From contig JADJGU010000002.1 of NCBI GenBank assembly GCA_016707885.1, positions 124,001 through 188,000 on the forward strand: a DNA stretch of 64,000 nt, in the 5' to 3' direction. Positions within the stretch are counted from its first letter, which is position 1, and each line of letters starts with the position of its first letter. Under the pieces are notes generated by a model. That model searched no databases and was not told the DNA's origin. It worked only from the letters and a program-made list of their open reading frames with translations. A program made the position numbers and the translations under genes. This DNA comes from Sphingomonadales bacterium. Its GTDB lineage: Bacteria > Pseudomonadota > Alphaproteobacteria > Sphingomonadales > Sphingomonadaceae. Shown in pieces: positions 27,289 to 37,259 of this stretch.

Positions 27289-28656
27289 TTACATTTTAGG
27301 CTGACGTCTGTCGCGACCTTGAAGGACAGGCTTACCCGCTATCACATTCACATTGGCACGTGAAATTTGCCCTCTGGCATCAGTGGTCGAAAGGGTTGCA
27401 TCGCCTTCGCCATTTTGAATTTTGGCGGACACCCCCCATTGCACGGCTTTGCTGTTGTTAATGCAATTGGGACCGAAGTATGGGGAATTTGGGGTGCCGT
27501 TATGCGACAATGTGGTCATAAAGCGATACCATTTTGACAACTGGAACGGTGCAGAAAATTGGAAGTTATTCGGCGTAACCGTCACACCCCCTGACGTCCA
27601 AGTCCATGTTACAGTCATCGGCGTACCAACCGCCGGGCCACTCATTCCCGGTGAAGTGCCAACATCGATTGCCTGCCATGTCAGGGTCATGGTGGTAATG
27701 CTGGGATCTAGCGCGTGGATATAATTGAGGTAAGCCGACATTTGCGCAATGGTTGCAGGCTGTGCCTGATATTGCATAGTATAGGGTTGGCCCGCGTTGG
27801 AAAATGTAGGAACAAGTGACGGAACGATGTCGAGTTCTGACCATGGCGCACAACATGGCGACGATCCGATCTGTGGGTCTTGTGGAACATCAACGATTTC
27901 TTGACCTAAGTTTTTGATGCCATCTATTTCAACAGCTTCTAATGTAGTCCCGGTAAATGTCGGAACTCCAGTGACTCGAGGCCATTCCGGATTAGGCACG
28001 TCGGGCAATATCGGGCGTGTGTTGCAGTTTGGAAAATAGACGTATGCCTCATCCATATTCATATTATTATCTAGGTCTACGTAGAAGGTATAGGTTTGAC
28101 CTGCTACAAGGTTGGCGTTGCCCGTAGCTTCGACCCATGGTGCGAACTGCGTATTTGGGACATTTATATTCACGTTACCAGTGGTCGCGACGACCGGTAA
28201 GTTTGGCTGCACTCCTTGGGTCGCACTGCCCTGTAATAGACGGATACGGCTGGTCCCAGCCAGTCCCGCACGATTGGTAAACCAGGCGCCGAATCTCACT
28301 TCGCCATTGCATTGCGGGGTAAACCGCTGGAAAACAGTATTGGTTCCGTTGGCGATATCGAGATATCGTCGCGGCAGCGTAGTCCCGGCTGGACCCGTTT
28401 TATCGCTCTCCGGTCCGTTGTTTCCGGAATTCCAACCGCCAGGCCCATCGACTTGAACGATATTCAAAGGCTGACCCCCACCGTCCATCCAACCTACAGC
28501 ATTGCTGGTATTGGAAGGCATAAACAGGTTATTGTTTGGCCGCGTCGGTCCCATCTCAAACCCAGGATTGTAGATTTGATTGGCCTGACCGTAGGCTGGG
28601 CTAACGGCGCAGAGCGCTGCCGTCGCCAATATCGTTTTCTTAATAGTCTTCATCAT
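27289..28656 (-). CDS. Large exported protein of unknown function
   Basis: The 455-aa protein starts with a signal peptide (MMKTIKKTILATAALCAVSP) and the mature part begins NQIYNPGFEMGP. The pattern of an early NPGFE motif, then VFQRFTPQCNGEVRFGAWFTNRAG and TYTFYVDLDNNMNMDEAYVYF, resembles jelly-roll carbohydrate-binding modules found at the start of secreted proteins. The rest is Thr/Pro/Trp-rich (TMTLTWQAIDVG, VTWTWTSGGVTVTP) and may be beta-sandwich. I see no catalytic signature. It is in a group with two other exported proteins and near a two-component system. Confidence 0.7.
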   Translation of the reverse strand: MMKTIKKTILATAALCAVSPAYGQANQIYNPGFEMGPTRPNNNLFMPSNTSNAVGWMDGGGQPLNIVQVDGPGGWNSGNNGPESDKTGPAGTTLPRRYLDIANGTNTVFQRFTPQCNGEVRFGAWFTNRAGLAGTSRIRLLQGSATQGVQPNLPVVATTGNVNINVPNTQFAPWVEATGNANLVAGQTYTFYVDLDNNMNMDEAYVYFPNCNTRPILPDVPNPEWPRVTGVPTFTGTTLEAVEIDGIKNLGQEIVDVPQDPQIGSSPCCAPWSELDIVPSLVPTFSNAGQPYTMQYQAQPATIAQMSAYLNYIHALDPSITTMTLTWQAIDVGTSPGMSGPAVGTPMTVTWTWTSGGVTVTPNNFQFSAPFQLSKWYRFMTTLSHNGTPNSPYFGPNCINNSKAVQWGVSAKIQNGEGDATLSTTDARGQISRANVNVIAGKPVLQGRDRRQPKM

Positions 28657-28829
28657 TATCGCCTTTTCTTTTCCAGTCTTCATGGTTGCTGCGCCACCCC
28701 TGTTTTTAATTTCTGTTGTGCCGGTTTAGCGAGGGGCGCTAGGTTGCCGCCCTCCACCCATCCCTTGACAGAGACGGGTTTTGGTCGCGGCCTGCGTGCA
28801 TGGGCTGCAAGTTAAACCAAAGTGTGCGC

Positions 28830-29204
28830 TCACTCGCCCATATCCTTGGGTTTGTTGAGCTGGCGCAATGTTGGCGCATTTGTATGGCTAACCGGACCAC
28901 CCGGCGCGCTGCAGCTATAGCTGACGGTTACGCTCTGGAGGATCAGCTTTCGGTCCTTCGCCGCCTTCATGATAATAGGCGTTTGCTGTCCAGATAGGCG
29001 CACCTGCCAATCCCCTTTGCGCATGCGCTTCAGTTTCAAAATGCCGTCCCCACCGGTGACGCTGGTCAGCGTTTGCCCCGAGGGTGATACCAGCTCAATT
29101 TGTGCGGCGGGCAGCGGCGCTTCTCTCGGTAGAGCGCAGGTAGCATGCGCCTGTGAAGGATGAACGATGATCGCTGCAAGGCTGACCAACAGATAACGTT
29201 TCAT
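28830..29204 (-). CDS. Small exported protein of unknown function
   Basis: The ATG at 29204 is preceded by GAAAGGGG and opens a signal peptide (MKRYLLVSLAAIIVHPSQAH). The roughly 104-aa mature part looks like one small beta domain (IELVSPSGQTLTSVTGGDGI, then LKLKRMRKGDWQVRLSGQQ), similar in pattern to a carboxypeptidase-regulatory or Ig-like fold. Cys residues in HATCALP and SYSCSAP may form a disulfide. It precedes the large exported protein on the same strand, with about 170 bases between, and faces the histidine kinase gene. Confidence 0.65.
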   Translation of the reverse strand: MKRYLLVSLAAIIVHPSQAHATCALPREAPLPAAQIELVSPSGQTLTSVTGGDGILKLKRMRKGDWQVRLSGQQTPIIMKAAKDRKLILQSVTVSYSCSAPGGPVSHTNAPTLRQLNKPKDMGE

Positions 29205-29597
29205 TGTGATTGCCCCTTTCCCGTCGCCATCGCGCGTCATCAATCATCTCCAAGAATTACTCGCTTGGCCGGCGTTACAGCGCCGCTGCTGGTGCTGTCG
29301 TTCCCCCAGATGGGGGACAATTTGGGGGAGACGAGGGAAGATATTGAATTGACGCAGATAAAAGAAGGCGGCAAGGTTATTTCGGAAATTAAATGGCGGA
29401 AACGATGGGCATTTTGGGGGGGATCCGGGAAAGGACGTATAATCAAGATCTGACCGGCGCACGCATGTATGGCATAACGCCAGAAACGCAGAACCGCCTT
29501 TTTAACCCCCTTTCCCAGCTAATGAGCCAAGGCGTCAATTTAGCTGCCGTTTACCTCATCAATCATGTGATGACGAATCTGGTTCCGCCCGGACCGC

Positions 29598-30776
29598 ATG
29601 CAGATTTGGATTATCTTTGCTGTGATAACCCTCATTGTCACCACAGGGACACAGTGGCTGGTGCTGCTAATCAAGCCGGGGCAGGACGAGCTTTACGAAA
29701 AATGGCAGACATTCGACCGCCGTATCGCGATACTCAACGAGTTGTTGCTGATGGCGACCATTTTTTGCTGCTTCCCTTTTCTCCATATGGAACAGAGAAT
29801 TTTTGCTACCGCCTATGTTGTCGGTTACATTCCGATGACAATCTTTGCCGATCCAGGGAATGTTACCATGAACCGGATCGCCACAGTGTTGGCGCTTGGC
29901 TCATTCGCAGTATTCTTGGTCATTTATGGTAACGGCGTAGAGCAGGTATTGGCATTGGTGGTGGTCGCATATGGATGCTTCCTGTTTTATGCCGTGGGCA
30001 ACATCCACCGGATCATTACCAAAAGCGTGGCCGCGCAGTGGGAAGCTGAGCGACTAAGCAAGGAGCTGCAGCTTGCACTCATAGAAACAGCTGCGGAGCG
30101 CGATGCTAAGACACGGTTTATTTCGACTGCCTCACATGATTTGGGGCAGCCTTTGCAAGCGGCCAAACTCTTTAGTGAACAAGTTGCGGAAGCTCACAAT
30201 CAAGTCGCGCTTCAACGGGCTCGAAGTGGGCTGGATTGGGCAATCACGTCAGCGCAGCAGATGCTCAGTCACATGCTCAATCATATGCGACTGGAGGCTG
30301 ATGCAGTGACGCCTTATCCCAAAGCATTTGACCTAAGCGAAGTGATCCAGCGGATCGGGCACCAATATTCGGCACTTGCCAGCCAACATGATATTCATAT
30401 CAAGACCATGTCGGCCAAAGGCACAATTTTTACCGACATTGTTTTGCTGGAACGCGCCATCGGCAATCTTGTGCATAATGCAATTCTTCATTCCGGAGGG
30501 CATCGAATCTTGATCGGTGGGCGGAAAAAAGGTGGGGCTTGGAATATCTGGGTGATCGATAACGGCGTAGGCGTTGAAGAAAAGGATGCGGCAAGTATCT
30601 TTGATGAATATACGCAGGCCAGCAATTCCAAATCGCAAGTGAAGGTCGGGTTTGGCCTCGGTCTATCTTCAGTGAAGCGCCTCGCCAAACTGCTTGGGGG
30701 AGGAGCTCTACTTGATCCCCGCTGGACGAACGGGGCCGCTTTCTGCATTGCTTGGTCGGCGCGGGGTGGCGATTGA
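29598..30776 (+). CDS. Histidine kinase with multi-span membrane domain; N-terminus possibly longer
   Basis: The N-terminal 150 residues are membrane helices (WIIFAVITLIVTTGTQWLVL; VLALVVVAYGCFLFYAV). A coiled coil leads to the His box FISTASHDLGQPLQAAKLFSE (His about residue 178), then NLVHNAILHSGG, VIDNGVGVEEKD and GFGLGLSSVKRLAKLLGGG. The next gene is its LuxR-type regulator, overlapping by a few bases. Upstream, 29393-29597 is open in another frame and reads like a natural leader (FNPLSQLMSQGVNLAAVYLI), so one base may be missing near 29597 and the true start may be near 29393-29464. It likely senses a membrane or envelope signal. Confidence 0.8.
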   Translation: MQIWIIFAVITLIVTTGTQWLVLLIKPGQDELYEKWQTFDRRIAILNELLLMATIFCCFPFLHMEQRIFATAYVVGYIPMTIFADPGNVTMNRIATVLALGSFAVFLVIYGNGVEQVLALVVVAYGCFLFYAVGNIHRIITKSVAAQWEAERLSKELQLALIETAAERDAKTRFISTASHDLGQPLQAAKLFSEQVAEAHNQVALQRARSGLDWAITSAQQMLSHMLNHMRLEADAVTPYPKAFDLSEVIQRIGHQYSALASQHDIHIKTMSAKGTIFTDIVLLERAIGNLVHNAILHSGGHRILIGGRKKGGAWNIWVIDNGVGVEEKDAASIFDEYTQASNSKSQVKVGFGLGLSSVKRLAKLLGGGALLDPRWTNGAAFCIAWSARGGD

Positions 30777-31393
30777 CCTTTAAAAGCTTCCTCGTTTGCG
30801 ACGATCATGTGCTCCTTCGCGAGGCAATCATCGGAACGCTGATTGGCGCTTGGCCTAACGCACAGATAACTGAGGCTGGTAGCTTCACTGCGTCTTGGTC
30901 TGCCGCTGAGCAGGGTCACGACTTGTGCATTTGCGATCTAAAAATGCCGGGGGCGGAGCCTATGGAGGGTATCGCGCGTATCAAGCGGGTGGCGCCCGAT
31001 TTACCATTACTTATCGTCACAGGGACAGAAGATGACGTTCTCATGCTTCGTCTGCTGGAACTCGGCGTCGATGGTTTTGTGCGAAAAGATGTAGGTGGCA
31101 AGGTAATGCTTGCCGCAATTCGTTTGATCGAGGCGGGCGAACGCCATGTACCGTCTCGATTGTTATCGCTGATGACGCCGTCGGTATCGCAGTCCGATCA
31201 GCCTAGGCTGACCGATCAGCAGCGCAAAGTGATTGCGCGGGTCGCGCAAGGCGATTCCAACAAAGCGATCGCCCTTAACCTTGGCGTTGCCCCATCGACG
31301 GTCAAAACCCATCTAGATCATGCAATGCGGCAGCTAGGCGCTACTAGCCGGTTCGAGGCTGCCAAGCTCGCAAGAAGCGCCGGACTGATCTGA
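30773..31393 (+). CDS. LuxR/NarL-family response regulator
   Basis: The roughly 206-aa protein has a receiver domain (FLVCDDHVLLREAIIGTLIG; phospho-accepting Asp in LCICDLKMPGAEPM at about residue 50; LIVTGTED; Lys in GFVRKDVGG). A GerE/LuxR helix-turn-helix follows (LTDQQRKVIARVAQGDSNKA, then LGVAPSTVKTHLDHAMRQLG). The start is uncertain: in-frame TTG codons lie at 30752 and 30773, and the latter overlaps the kinase stop. It pairs with the kinase before it. Its targets are unknown; the exported protein genes on the opposite strand are the nearest candidates. Confidence 0.85.
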   Translation: MTFKSFLVCDDHVLLREAIIGTLIGAWPNAQITEAGSFTASWSAAEQGHDLCICDLKMPGAEPMEGIARIKRVAPDLPLLIVTGTEDDVLMLRLLELGVDGFVRKDVGGKVMLAAIRLIEAGERHVPSRLLSLMTPSVSQSDQPRLTDQQRKVIARVAQGDSNKAIALNLGVAPSTVKTHLDHAMRQLGATSRFEAAKLARSAGLI

Positions 31394-32005
31394 AAGCATC
31401 CCGCACCGACCGTTTCGAGTCCGAACGGCGGACTTGCCAAAGTTTTGCGCCGATGAAAGATCTCACCATGACACCTTAAGTTTCAAACGCAAATAGGCAT
31501 ACGGGTTCTGATCAATGAACCTTAGTATAAACGAACGGCAGAAATCCGGAATGAGAGCTTCGAAATCAGACTTTCCGGATAGTCGAACAAAGCCGCCGAC
31601 AGGCTAGGCGGATTTCCTCGAAACCCGCTCGCAAATGAGCGGGAATTTTTAAGGTCGCTCTCTGGCCTCGCAGGTTCGGCCAGGGTGCGGCGCTTTTGTC
31701 TGACCCGCTGACACTCTTGCCTCTCTCCTTGCTGGACGCCCGCAGGCGCGCACGCTCGCGCGCAGGACGTCCAGCGTCGTCGCACCGTTGCAAGGGTGTC
31801 GTATTTGTGGCTCTCGCTGCGAGCCCAGGGCAAGATGATTGATTGAAACCATCTGCGATTCCACGCCGCGAATGCACATAAAGGAGCATCAGTAAAGTCG
31901 TGCGTTCTAACGAATTTGCTGACTTTGCCGGTTCGTTCAGCTATGATCATATCACACACGGCAGAGTTGAGGTGGCCAGCGAGCAGGCGGAAAGGAAGTG
32001 GCTCA
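31394..32005. other. Structured non-coding stretch with nested inverted repeats
   Basis: About 600 bases without a convincing gene. Three structures stand out. TCCGGAA (31545-31551) and TTCCGGA (31573-31579) frame a central TTCGAA (31559-31564), all on one dyad axis. CCCGCTC and GAGCGGG (31624-31643) form a stem followed by AATTTTT, which looks like a plus-strand terminator. GCTGGACG (31731-31738) and CGTCCAGC (31768-31775) enclose GCGCGC on both sides of a short loop. The region ends before the ribosome site of the next small gene. It could hold a transfer origin, an ncRNA or a recombination boundary. Confidence 0.5.
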
Positions 32006-32227
32006 ATGGACAACAAATCCGAGACATTCGAGGATCGCGAACCTAGCGACACGGGCCGACAATGGTCTGGCTTCGCAGAAATCGATCAAGCAATCGCAGA
32101 GGATCGTTTGACGGGATATCGACTCCAAAAATCATGGCGCGATCCGATCAGTAGAAAGCTGCTGGTTTTTTGCGCGGTCGCGGTAGCTGGGGTATTTGCG
32201 TATCTCGTTACAACGAGCCTTCTTTAG
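32006..32227 (+). CDS. Small single-span membrane protein, 73 aa
   Basis: GGAAAGGAAG lies just before the ATG at 32006. The protein is hydrophilic for 48 residues (MDNKSETFEDREPSDTGRQW, then AIAEDRLTGYRLQKSWRDPI) and ends in one membrane helix (LLVFCAVAVAGVFAYLVTTS), so it is probably tail-anchored or has a cytoplasmic N-terminus. I do not recognise a family. It converges on the end of traG, with ten bases between the two stops, so it flanks the T4SS operon and could be a conjugation accessory or exclusion-type protein; that is inference. Confidence 0.65.
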   Translation: MDNKSETFEDREPSDTGRQWSGFAEIDQAIAEDRLTGYRLQKSWRDPISRKLLVFCAVAVAGVFAYLVTTSLL

Positions 32228-32237
32228 AACGGCTGGA

Positions 32238-34946
32238 TCAGCGCCATTCCTTTACGTTGTCCGCAGACTCCTCGTCTGCGCCTCGGGCTCCCTTCGTTGT
32301 TCCTTCTAGGTAATCGCGAATGGTATCGATGCGTTTCCTGCCGGATTCCTGCGCGGCATTCACTTCAGCGCGGACAGAACCGGGCGTTGCGTTGCCAGCA
32401 ACCGACGAGCTGCCGCCAGATATCACTTTCGAATTGCCTCTGACGTCTGCTGCTGATGATACGCTAGGCTTGGAGACCGGCTGTCCTGACGCAAGAACCA
32501 GTTTGTCTTCTATTCCTTCGCGCAATGTGTCGGCATAGCTGTCGACAAAGCGCACCTGTAGTGCTTGGCCCTCAGCGCTCAGTTGGAAATCTATGTCATC
32601 AAAGCGCGCATTGCCGTAAAAGTCACGGTTGCGTTCCATCTCGCCAAGTCCCCATTCTCTGTATGCTTGGGACAGGTTGAGGCTACCGGCGGCACTGTTG
32701 CCTTCGAAGAACGAGGCCTGGCTCTCCAGCCGGTTCGCGAGTTCCTCGGCGCGCCGAGCCTCTCGGCTGTAGCTTTGCGATTCGGTCAGCGACGCATTCA
32801 TCCCGCTGGCTGTGGTTGATACCGATGAATTGGAGGATGTGCTGACGGAGCGAATGAACCCGTCGCGGGTGCTCGACCAGTTGCGGCTGTCCGACATCTG
32901 GGCGAGGCTGCCAAAGATCCTGGAGCGGTCTTCCGATGCAATTCCGATATCGCTGTCGGTCCACGTCCGATTACCACCGCCTTTAGCACCGACGTTCGCC
33001 GATGCAGGTCCGCCGCCAATTCCCAGCTTGCGCCCGCTTCGCCACCCAGGAACCATGCGGTTGAAATATCGTCGGCCGCCCGGCGGCTGAGGCCAAATTG
33101 CCGCTGCAGATTGGTCGATGCCTGGTCGACCTCGCTGAATGCTGTCTGGATGCTGTCGGAGTTTGAGGTGCCGGTTGCGCTCTCGAATGCGTTGCCGCGG
33201 CTGAACTGGCTGCGCAGTTCGCGGAATTGAGAGACGGCGCTTGCGGTCGATTCCGTGGCGACGTTCGCATAGGTCTCGCTGTTCGAGCGGGCCTGCGACG
33301 CCATGGTGGACAGGCGCGAGGTGAACTCCTGGCCGAGCGTCGGGGTGAATGGATAGCTGGAATTCGGGAGCTGGTCGTAGCTGGCTTCGGGGAAGCTCGT
33401 TGTCGTCGTGCCCGTGTCGCTGAGCGTGCGGGTCTGCGCCGCACCATAGGTGAAGCTTGGCGCAATCGTGCCTTGCGCGAACTGCCGGGTCATCACGCTC
33501 GAATTCTCAAGGCTCGTGTTGCCCAGCGCCACATTGCCCGTGCTCGCTTCGCGGGCGGCCTCCTCGGCCGCATTCTGGCTGGGGTTGAGGTAGCTGGTCG
33601 CATGGTGCGAGATCGCCATCGCGCCCTTGGCGACGCCGCCCGCGAGGAACGGCACCGAGGCGATCAGGTAACCGGCGAGCAGGCCGATATCGCTGTTGAC
33701 GTCGGACATGCCGGTGAAAGCTGGCGAGGCTGAGGCCATTGCTGCCGGCAACGGCGCTCATGTCTGCCGCGCCCTTGAACATCAGCATCATGTGCAGGAT
33801 CACGAACAGCGGACCCCAGGCAGCGAGGTAGAAGAATCCGGTGACATAGCCCTTGAGTGCGAGCGGGCCGGTCTTGGGCAGCAGGAACAGCGGAAACAGC
33901 ACCGGGAAGAGGGCGTAGAACAGGACCGTCAGCACGACATTGAGGAGCGGCACCCACTTCATCGCATTGCTGGCGATCGAGCCATAGGTGCGCTCGGTCT
34001 GGATGTCGGCGCGGGTCTGGGCATAGACATCGACATTGCCCGCGCCGCTGGCGCCGCTGAGCGAATGCATCGCCTGGCTCATCGCGTTGATCGTCAGCGT
34101 CTGCTTGAAGATGTCGGTCGCACTGGCCGACACACCGGCGAGGTACTGGTAGGCGACCGGCAGGTCCGAGAACAGCTTGGCCTTGGCCAGCGCCGCGGTC
34201 TGATTGGGGTAGAGCTGACGGCCGAAGACCGTTCCCATGCCGTCGATGAGGCCGGTCCACTGGGCATTCAGGGCATCGAACGCTTCGCGGCAGGTGATGA
34301 TCGTCGAGGTGACCTGGCCCGAACCGGCATCACGGGTCAGGAAGCGCTGTGCCCGGGCCTGGCTCCCCGGCGCAATCGTCGCCCAGATGTCGTTCGTCTC
34401 GGCCAGCTGCTTCATCGAATAGCGGCCGAGCAGGACGTCGTAGAACACGCATTGCCGGAAATGCTCGTCGAGATTGGCGGCGAATTCGGGGTCGGAAATG
34501 CGCAAGGACCGTGTCGCATCGTAAAGCCGCGCGCCGTAGATCATGCCGTTGCGCGAATAGTTGAGATCGCCGGGCAGGCCGAACACGACCTCGGCCGAGC
34601 CGGTGAGATAGTCGCCGACCTGGCTGGTGAAGCTCGCCATCAGCGCGAGGCCCAGCGGCACATTGCTGACATTGGCCGGTGCCAGGCTGGGGTTCAGCCG
34701 GTCGGTCACATGCACGTCGATGCGCGGCACCATCAGGCAGGAATACATGAGCGTCGCGCCGAGGAACCAGTTGATCCAGGCGCGCCAGTCCTGGTTGAAC
34801 GCAAGGGTCAGCGCCGACAGCGCCAGCCCCATCACCATCACCACCTGGAGCAGGCTCTTGTAGCCGCCGTTGCCGGTCCATGCCGCGACTGCCTGGAAGA
34901 CGTTGACCAGGTAGTCGCCGCCGCCAACCGTGAAAATCTCGACCAT
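32238..34946 (-). CDS. traG: F-type T4SS mating-pair stabilisation protein TraG, two frameshifts
   Basis: The N-terminal half has several membrane helices (LQVVMVMGLALSALTLAF; WINWFLGATLMYSCLMVP; LLNVVLTVLFYALFPVLFPL) and is the inner membrane assembly part. The long hydrophilic C-terminal half (about residues 450-900) corresponds to the region implicated in mating-pair stabilisation and exclusion. Frame changes near 33730 and 33030 split it into three segments, each with good continuity; the whole span is 903 codons, close to F TraG (938 aa). It is the last gene of the tra operon. Base composition is lower in GC after about 33000 than in the rest of the operon. Confidence 0.82.
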
Positions 34947-34985
34947 TGCATTCGCATCCTGCGAAGAGGGGGAAGAAGGGAAGCG

Positions 34986-36422
34986 TCAGTGGGTGAGGGC
35001 GCGGCTCTGGACCCCGCGCGACCAGTCGAGCGCGGCAGCCATGCCCGGCGACATCTGGGTCGCGAGCACGTTCTCGATGAACGCTGTCTTCTCGATGATC
35101 TGCATGATCGCGGTGACGCGCAGATGCGTGTTCGCCTGCCGGTCGGCGAGCGCCTGGCGCACCACGTTCACCTGGCCCTGCCACATGGCGATCTTGGCTT
35201 CGTCGGCGCCGATGAAGCTCGACATCGACCGGCCCGCTTCGCTGACGATCCGGTCCAGGACCGCGAACAGCAGATCGACACTGGCGATCTCCGCCAGCGT
35301 CTCGCGGTCATCGGTCGGCATGCCGCGGCCATAGGCGGCCTGGACGGTCAGGATCTTGTAGAGCGGGATCGAGGCGACCTGGAGCAGCTCCTTCTGCGCA
35401 TCGGTGATCGGGGTGTCGTCATGGATCGCCTGGACCATGCCGTCGATCAGCGCCGCGACCCGTGGTCGCAGCGCCTTCGACGCCGGCAAGGCGAACGACT
35501 TGAAGCCGGGATCGAGGCACTTGTCGGTCTCGTCGCAGTTGAAAATGAGGACGCGGTTGGCCCCGGTGCCATCGAGCAGCGAGGTCACGAGCGTCGAGGA
35601 GGCTTCGCCCGCGATCGGCACGAACTTGCCCGGCTCGTCGTCCTTGGGCGGCACATAGATGATCGTGCCGATGAGCGTCATCGCATATTCGGCCAGTTCG
35701 CGGTCGAAGGTGCCGCCCGGCGAGAAGAACGCCGACTTCTTGAGGATGGTCCAGGTGTAGTTCCGCGCCACCCCGGGATTGACGTCATCGTACTTGCCCG
35801 ACCCTTGCGCCGTGGTGCTGGCGCGCTGGCCCTTGGTGCCGCAGCCATGCTTGGCGGCGGCATAGTCGGTGAAGATGCCTTCGGAATTGCCGATCGCCTC
35901 GCAGATCGCCTTGTCGGCAAGGTCGCCCTTGGGCCAGATGCCGCCGACCAGGCCCTGGGCCATCTCGCAGCTGTTGATGTTGAGATTGTTCATGAGCTGA
36001 GCCTTCTGGCTGAACTCCTGCATGATCTTCGAGCATTCGGGGCAGACCGTGTCGATCGCCAGGCTGAAGGCGAAGCCGACCGCATTGTTGGCGACCGCTT
36101 TCAGCATCGCGACGATCTCGCTGGCATTGATGAAGCTGAACGAGCCGGCGAAGATATCGATGCCGCCGCAGCCCGCGCGGGCGCGCGGCAATTGCAGGTT
36201 GGCGATGTTGGTCGTCTTCTGCGGGAAGCGCGTCCAGACGTTGCCGAGGCTGTAATAGCCTGCCGACTGGCCCTGGAACGCGGTCGGGCCGTTCACGTTG
36301 GCCGCGCCGCCGACATCGTTCAGGAACGAGTCCATCGAACTGCCGACGTCAGCCGAGACGCTGCTGAGAGGGAGGGTGGCCGCGAGGAGCGCGGCGAGCA
36401 GCACTGTCTTTGGGCGTTTCAT
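34986..36422 (-). CDS. traH: F-type T4SS pilus assembly protein TraH
   Basis: This 478-aa protein is in frame throughout. It has a signal peptide (VLLAALLAATLPLSSVSA), then the TraH pattern: SMDSFLNDVGGAANVNGPTA, QGQSAGYYSLGNVWTRFPQK, CGGIDIFAGSFSFINASEIV and the Cys pair TVCPECSKIMQEF. TraH is periplasmic or outer membrane associated and is needed for pilus extension with TraF, TraU, TrbC and TraW. I use the ATG at 36422, one base after the traF stop and directly before the signal sequence; an ATG at 36434 is also in frame. traG follows after 39 bases. Confidence 0.92.
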   Translation of the reverse strand: MKRPKTVLLAALLAATLPLSSVSADVGSSMDSFLNDVGGAANVNGPTAFQGQSAGYYSLGNVWTRFPQKTTNIANLQLPRARAGCGGIDIFAGSFSFINASEIVAMLKAVANNAVGFAFSLAIDTVCPECSKIMQEFSQKAQLMNNLNINSCEMAQGLVGGIWPKGDLADKAICEAIGNSEGIFTDYAAAKHGCGTKGQRASTTAQGSGKYDDVNPGVARNYTWTILKKSAFFSPGGTFDRELAEYAMTLIGTIIYVPPKDDEPGKFVPIAGEASSTLVTSLLDGTGANRVLIFNCDETDKCLDPGFKSFALPASKALRPRVAALIDGMVQAIHDDTPITDAQKELLQVASIPLYKILTVQAAYGRGMPTDDRETLAEIASVDLLFAVLDRIVSEAGRSMSSFIGADEAKIAMWQGQVNVVRQALADRQANTHLRVTAIMQIIEKTAFIENVLATQMSPGMAAALDWSRGVQSRALTH

Positions 36423-36423
36423 C

Positions 36424-37259
36424 CTAGTAGTCACGTCCGGCTTCCTTCGATGTGAGGAGGTAGATGCGGTCCTGAAGCTCGTCGGCGGACATCACGCCGT
36501 AGCCGACCGGGATTGCGCGGCCCTTGGCGGCGTCCCACAGCACAACCGCCGGCGTGACCTTGGGCTCGAGCCCCATGCGGGTGCGCTGGTTGGTCTCGAC
36601 GGTGTAGCTCGGGAAATGCCGCGATGGGCCGCCGTCGGTCGAGATCGCGCGCACGGTGATGTGCCAGGTCGAGGCGACGCTTTGCACGATCGGCGACATG
36701 ACCTCGCAGGCGCCGCAGCTCTGGGCGAAGAAGTAGAACAGGCCGTAGCGCTCCGACAGGTGCGCCATGACCGAATTGCGCTCGGCCCTCCGCGCGTCCT
36801 GCCATTGGCGCTTGCCGAGCGTCGAGACGGGCCGCTGCAGCGTGTAGTCGAGGTCGGGATCCTGCCAGATCGCCCGCTGCCAGACATCGCTGAACAGCGA
36901 GGCGCGGTCGAGCTGCTCGCGCTGGAACCGGATATAGGCCGTCACATTGGCGGGCGTCGGCTCCAGGATCGCCTTGGCCTTGAGTTCGCGCAAGGTCGCC
37001 GTGACCGCGTCGAGCTGGCTGGTCGCGCTGGCACTCGGGGCGGGAATTGCCGCGTCCTGCTCGGGCGGCTTGGGCCTGGTGCAGTAGAACCAATATCCGA
37101 GCCGGCGCTGCTCGCAGTAGAAGCTGTCCTGCTTGTCGCTGGTCGTGACAGGCGGCGGCTCCTCGGCCACGCCAGGGCCGGCTGGAGCGGGCAGGAGGCG
37201 ATGAGCGTGAGGCAGGCGGCCAGAAGCCGCCGCCTGACCTTACTGGCGTGCGCGGGCAT
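36424..37259 (-). CDS. traF: F-type T4SS thioredoxin-fold protein TraF, frameshift in leader
   Basis: The start at 37259 gives a signal peptide (RRRLLAACLTLIASCPLQPA). The frame then shifts near 37168 into the mature part, which begins EEPPPVTTSDKQDSFYCEQR. The C-terminal thioredoxin-like domain contains FYFFAQSCGACEVMSPIV, so unlike F-plasmid TraF it keeps a CxxC active site, and ends YLLTSKEAGRDY. TraF acts in the periplasm in pilus assembly and probably helps form disulfides in Cys-rich TraN, TraU and TraH. It overlaps the end of traN and nearly touches traH. Confidence 0.87.

Noticed and set aside
33696..36455. A 919-codon open frame on the plus strand opposite traG/traH
   Set aside because: It is antisense to clear TraG and TraH coding sequence, has His/Arg/Asp-rich repetitive composition typical of the complement of GC-rich genes, and no domain pattern.
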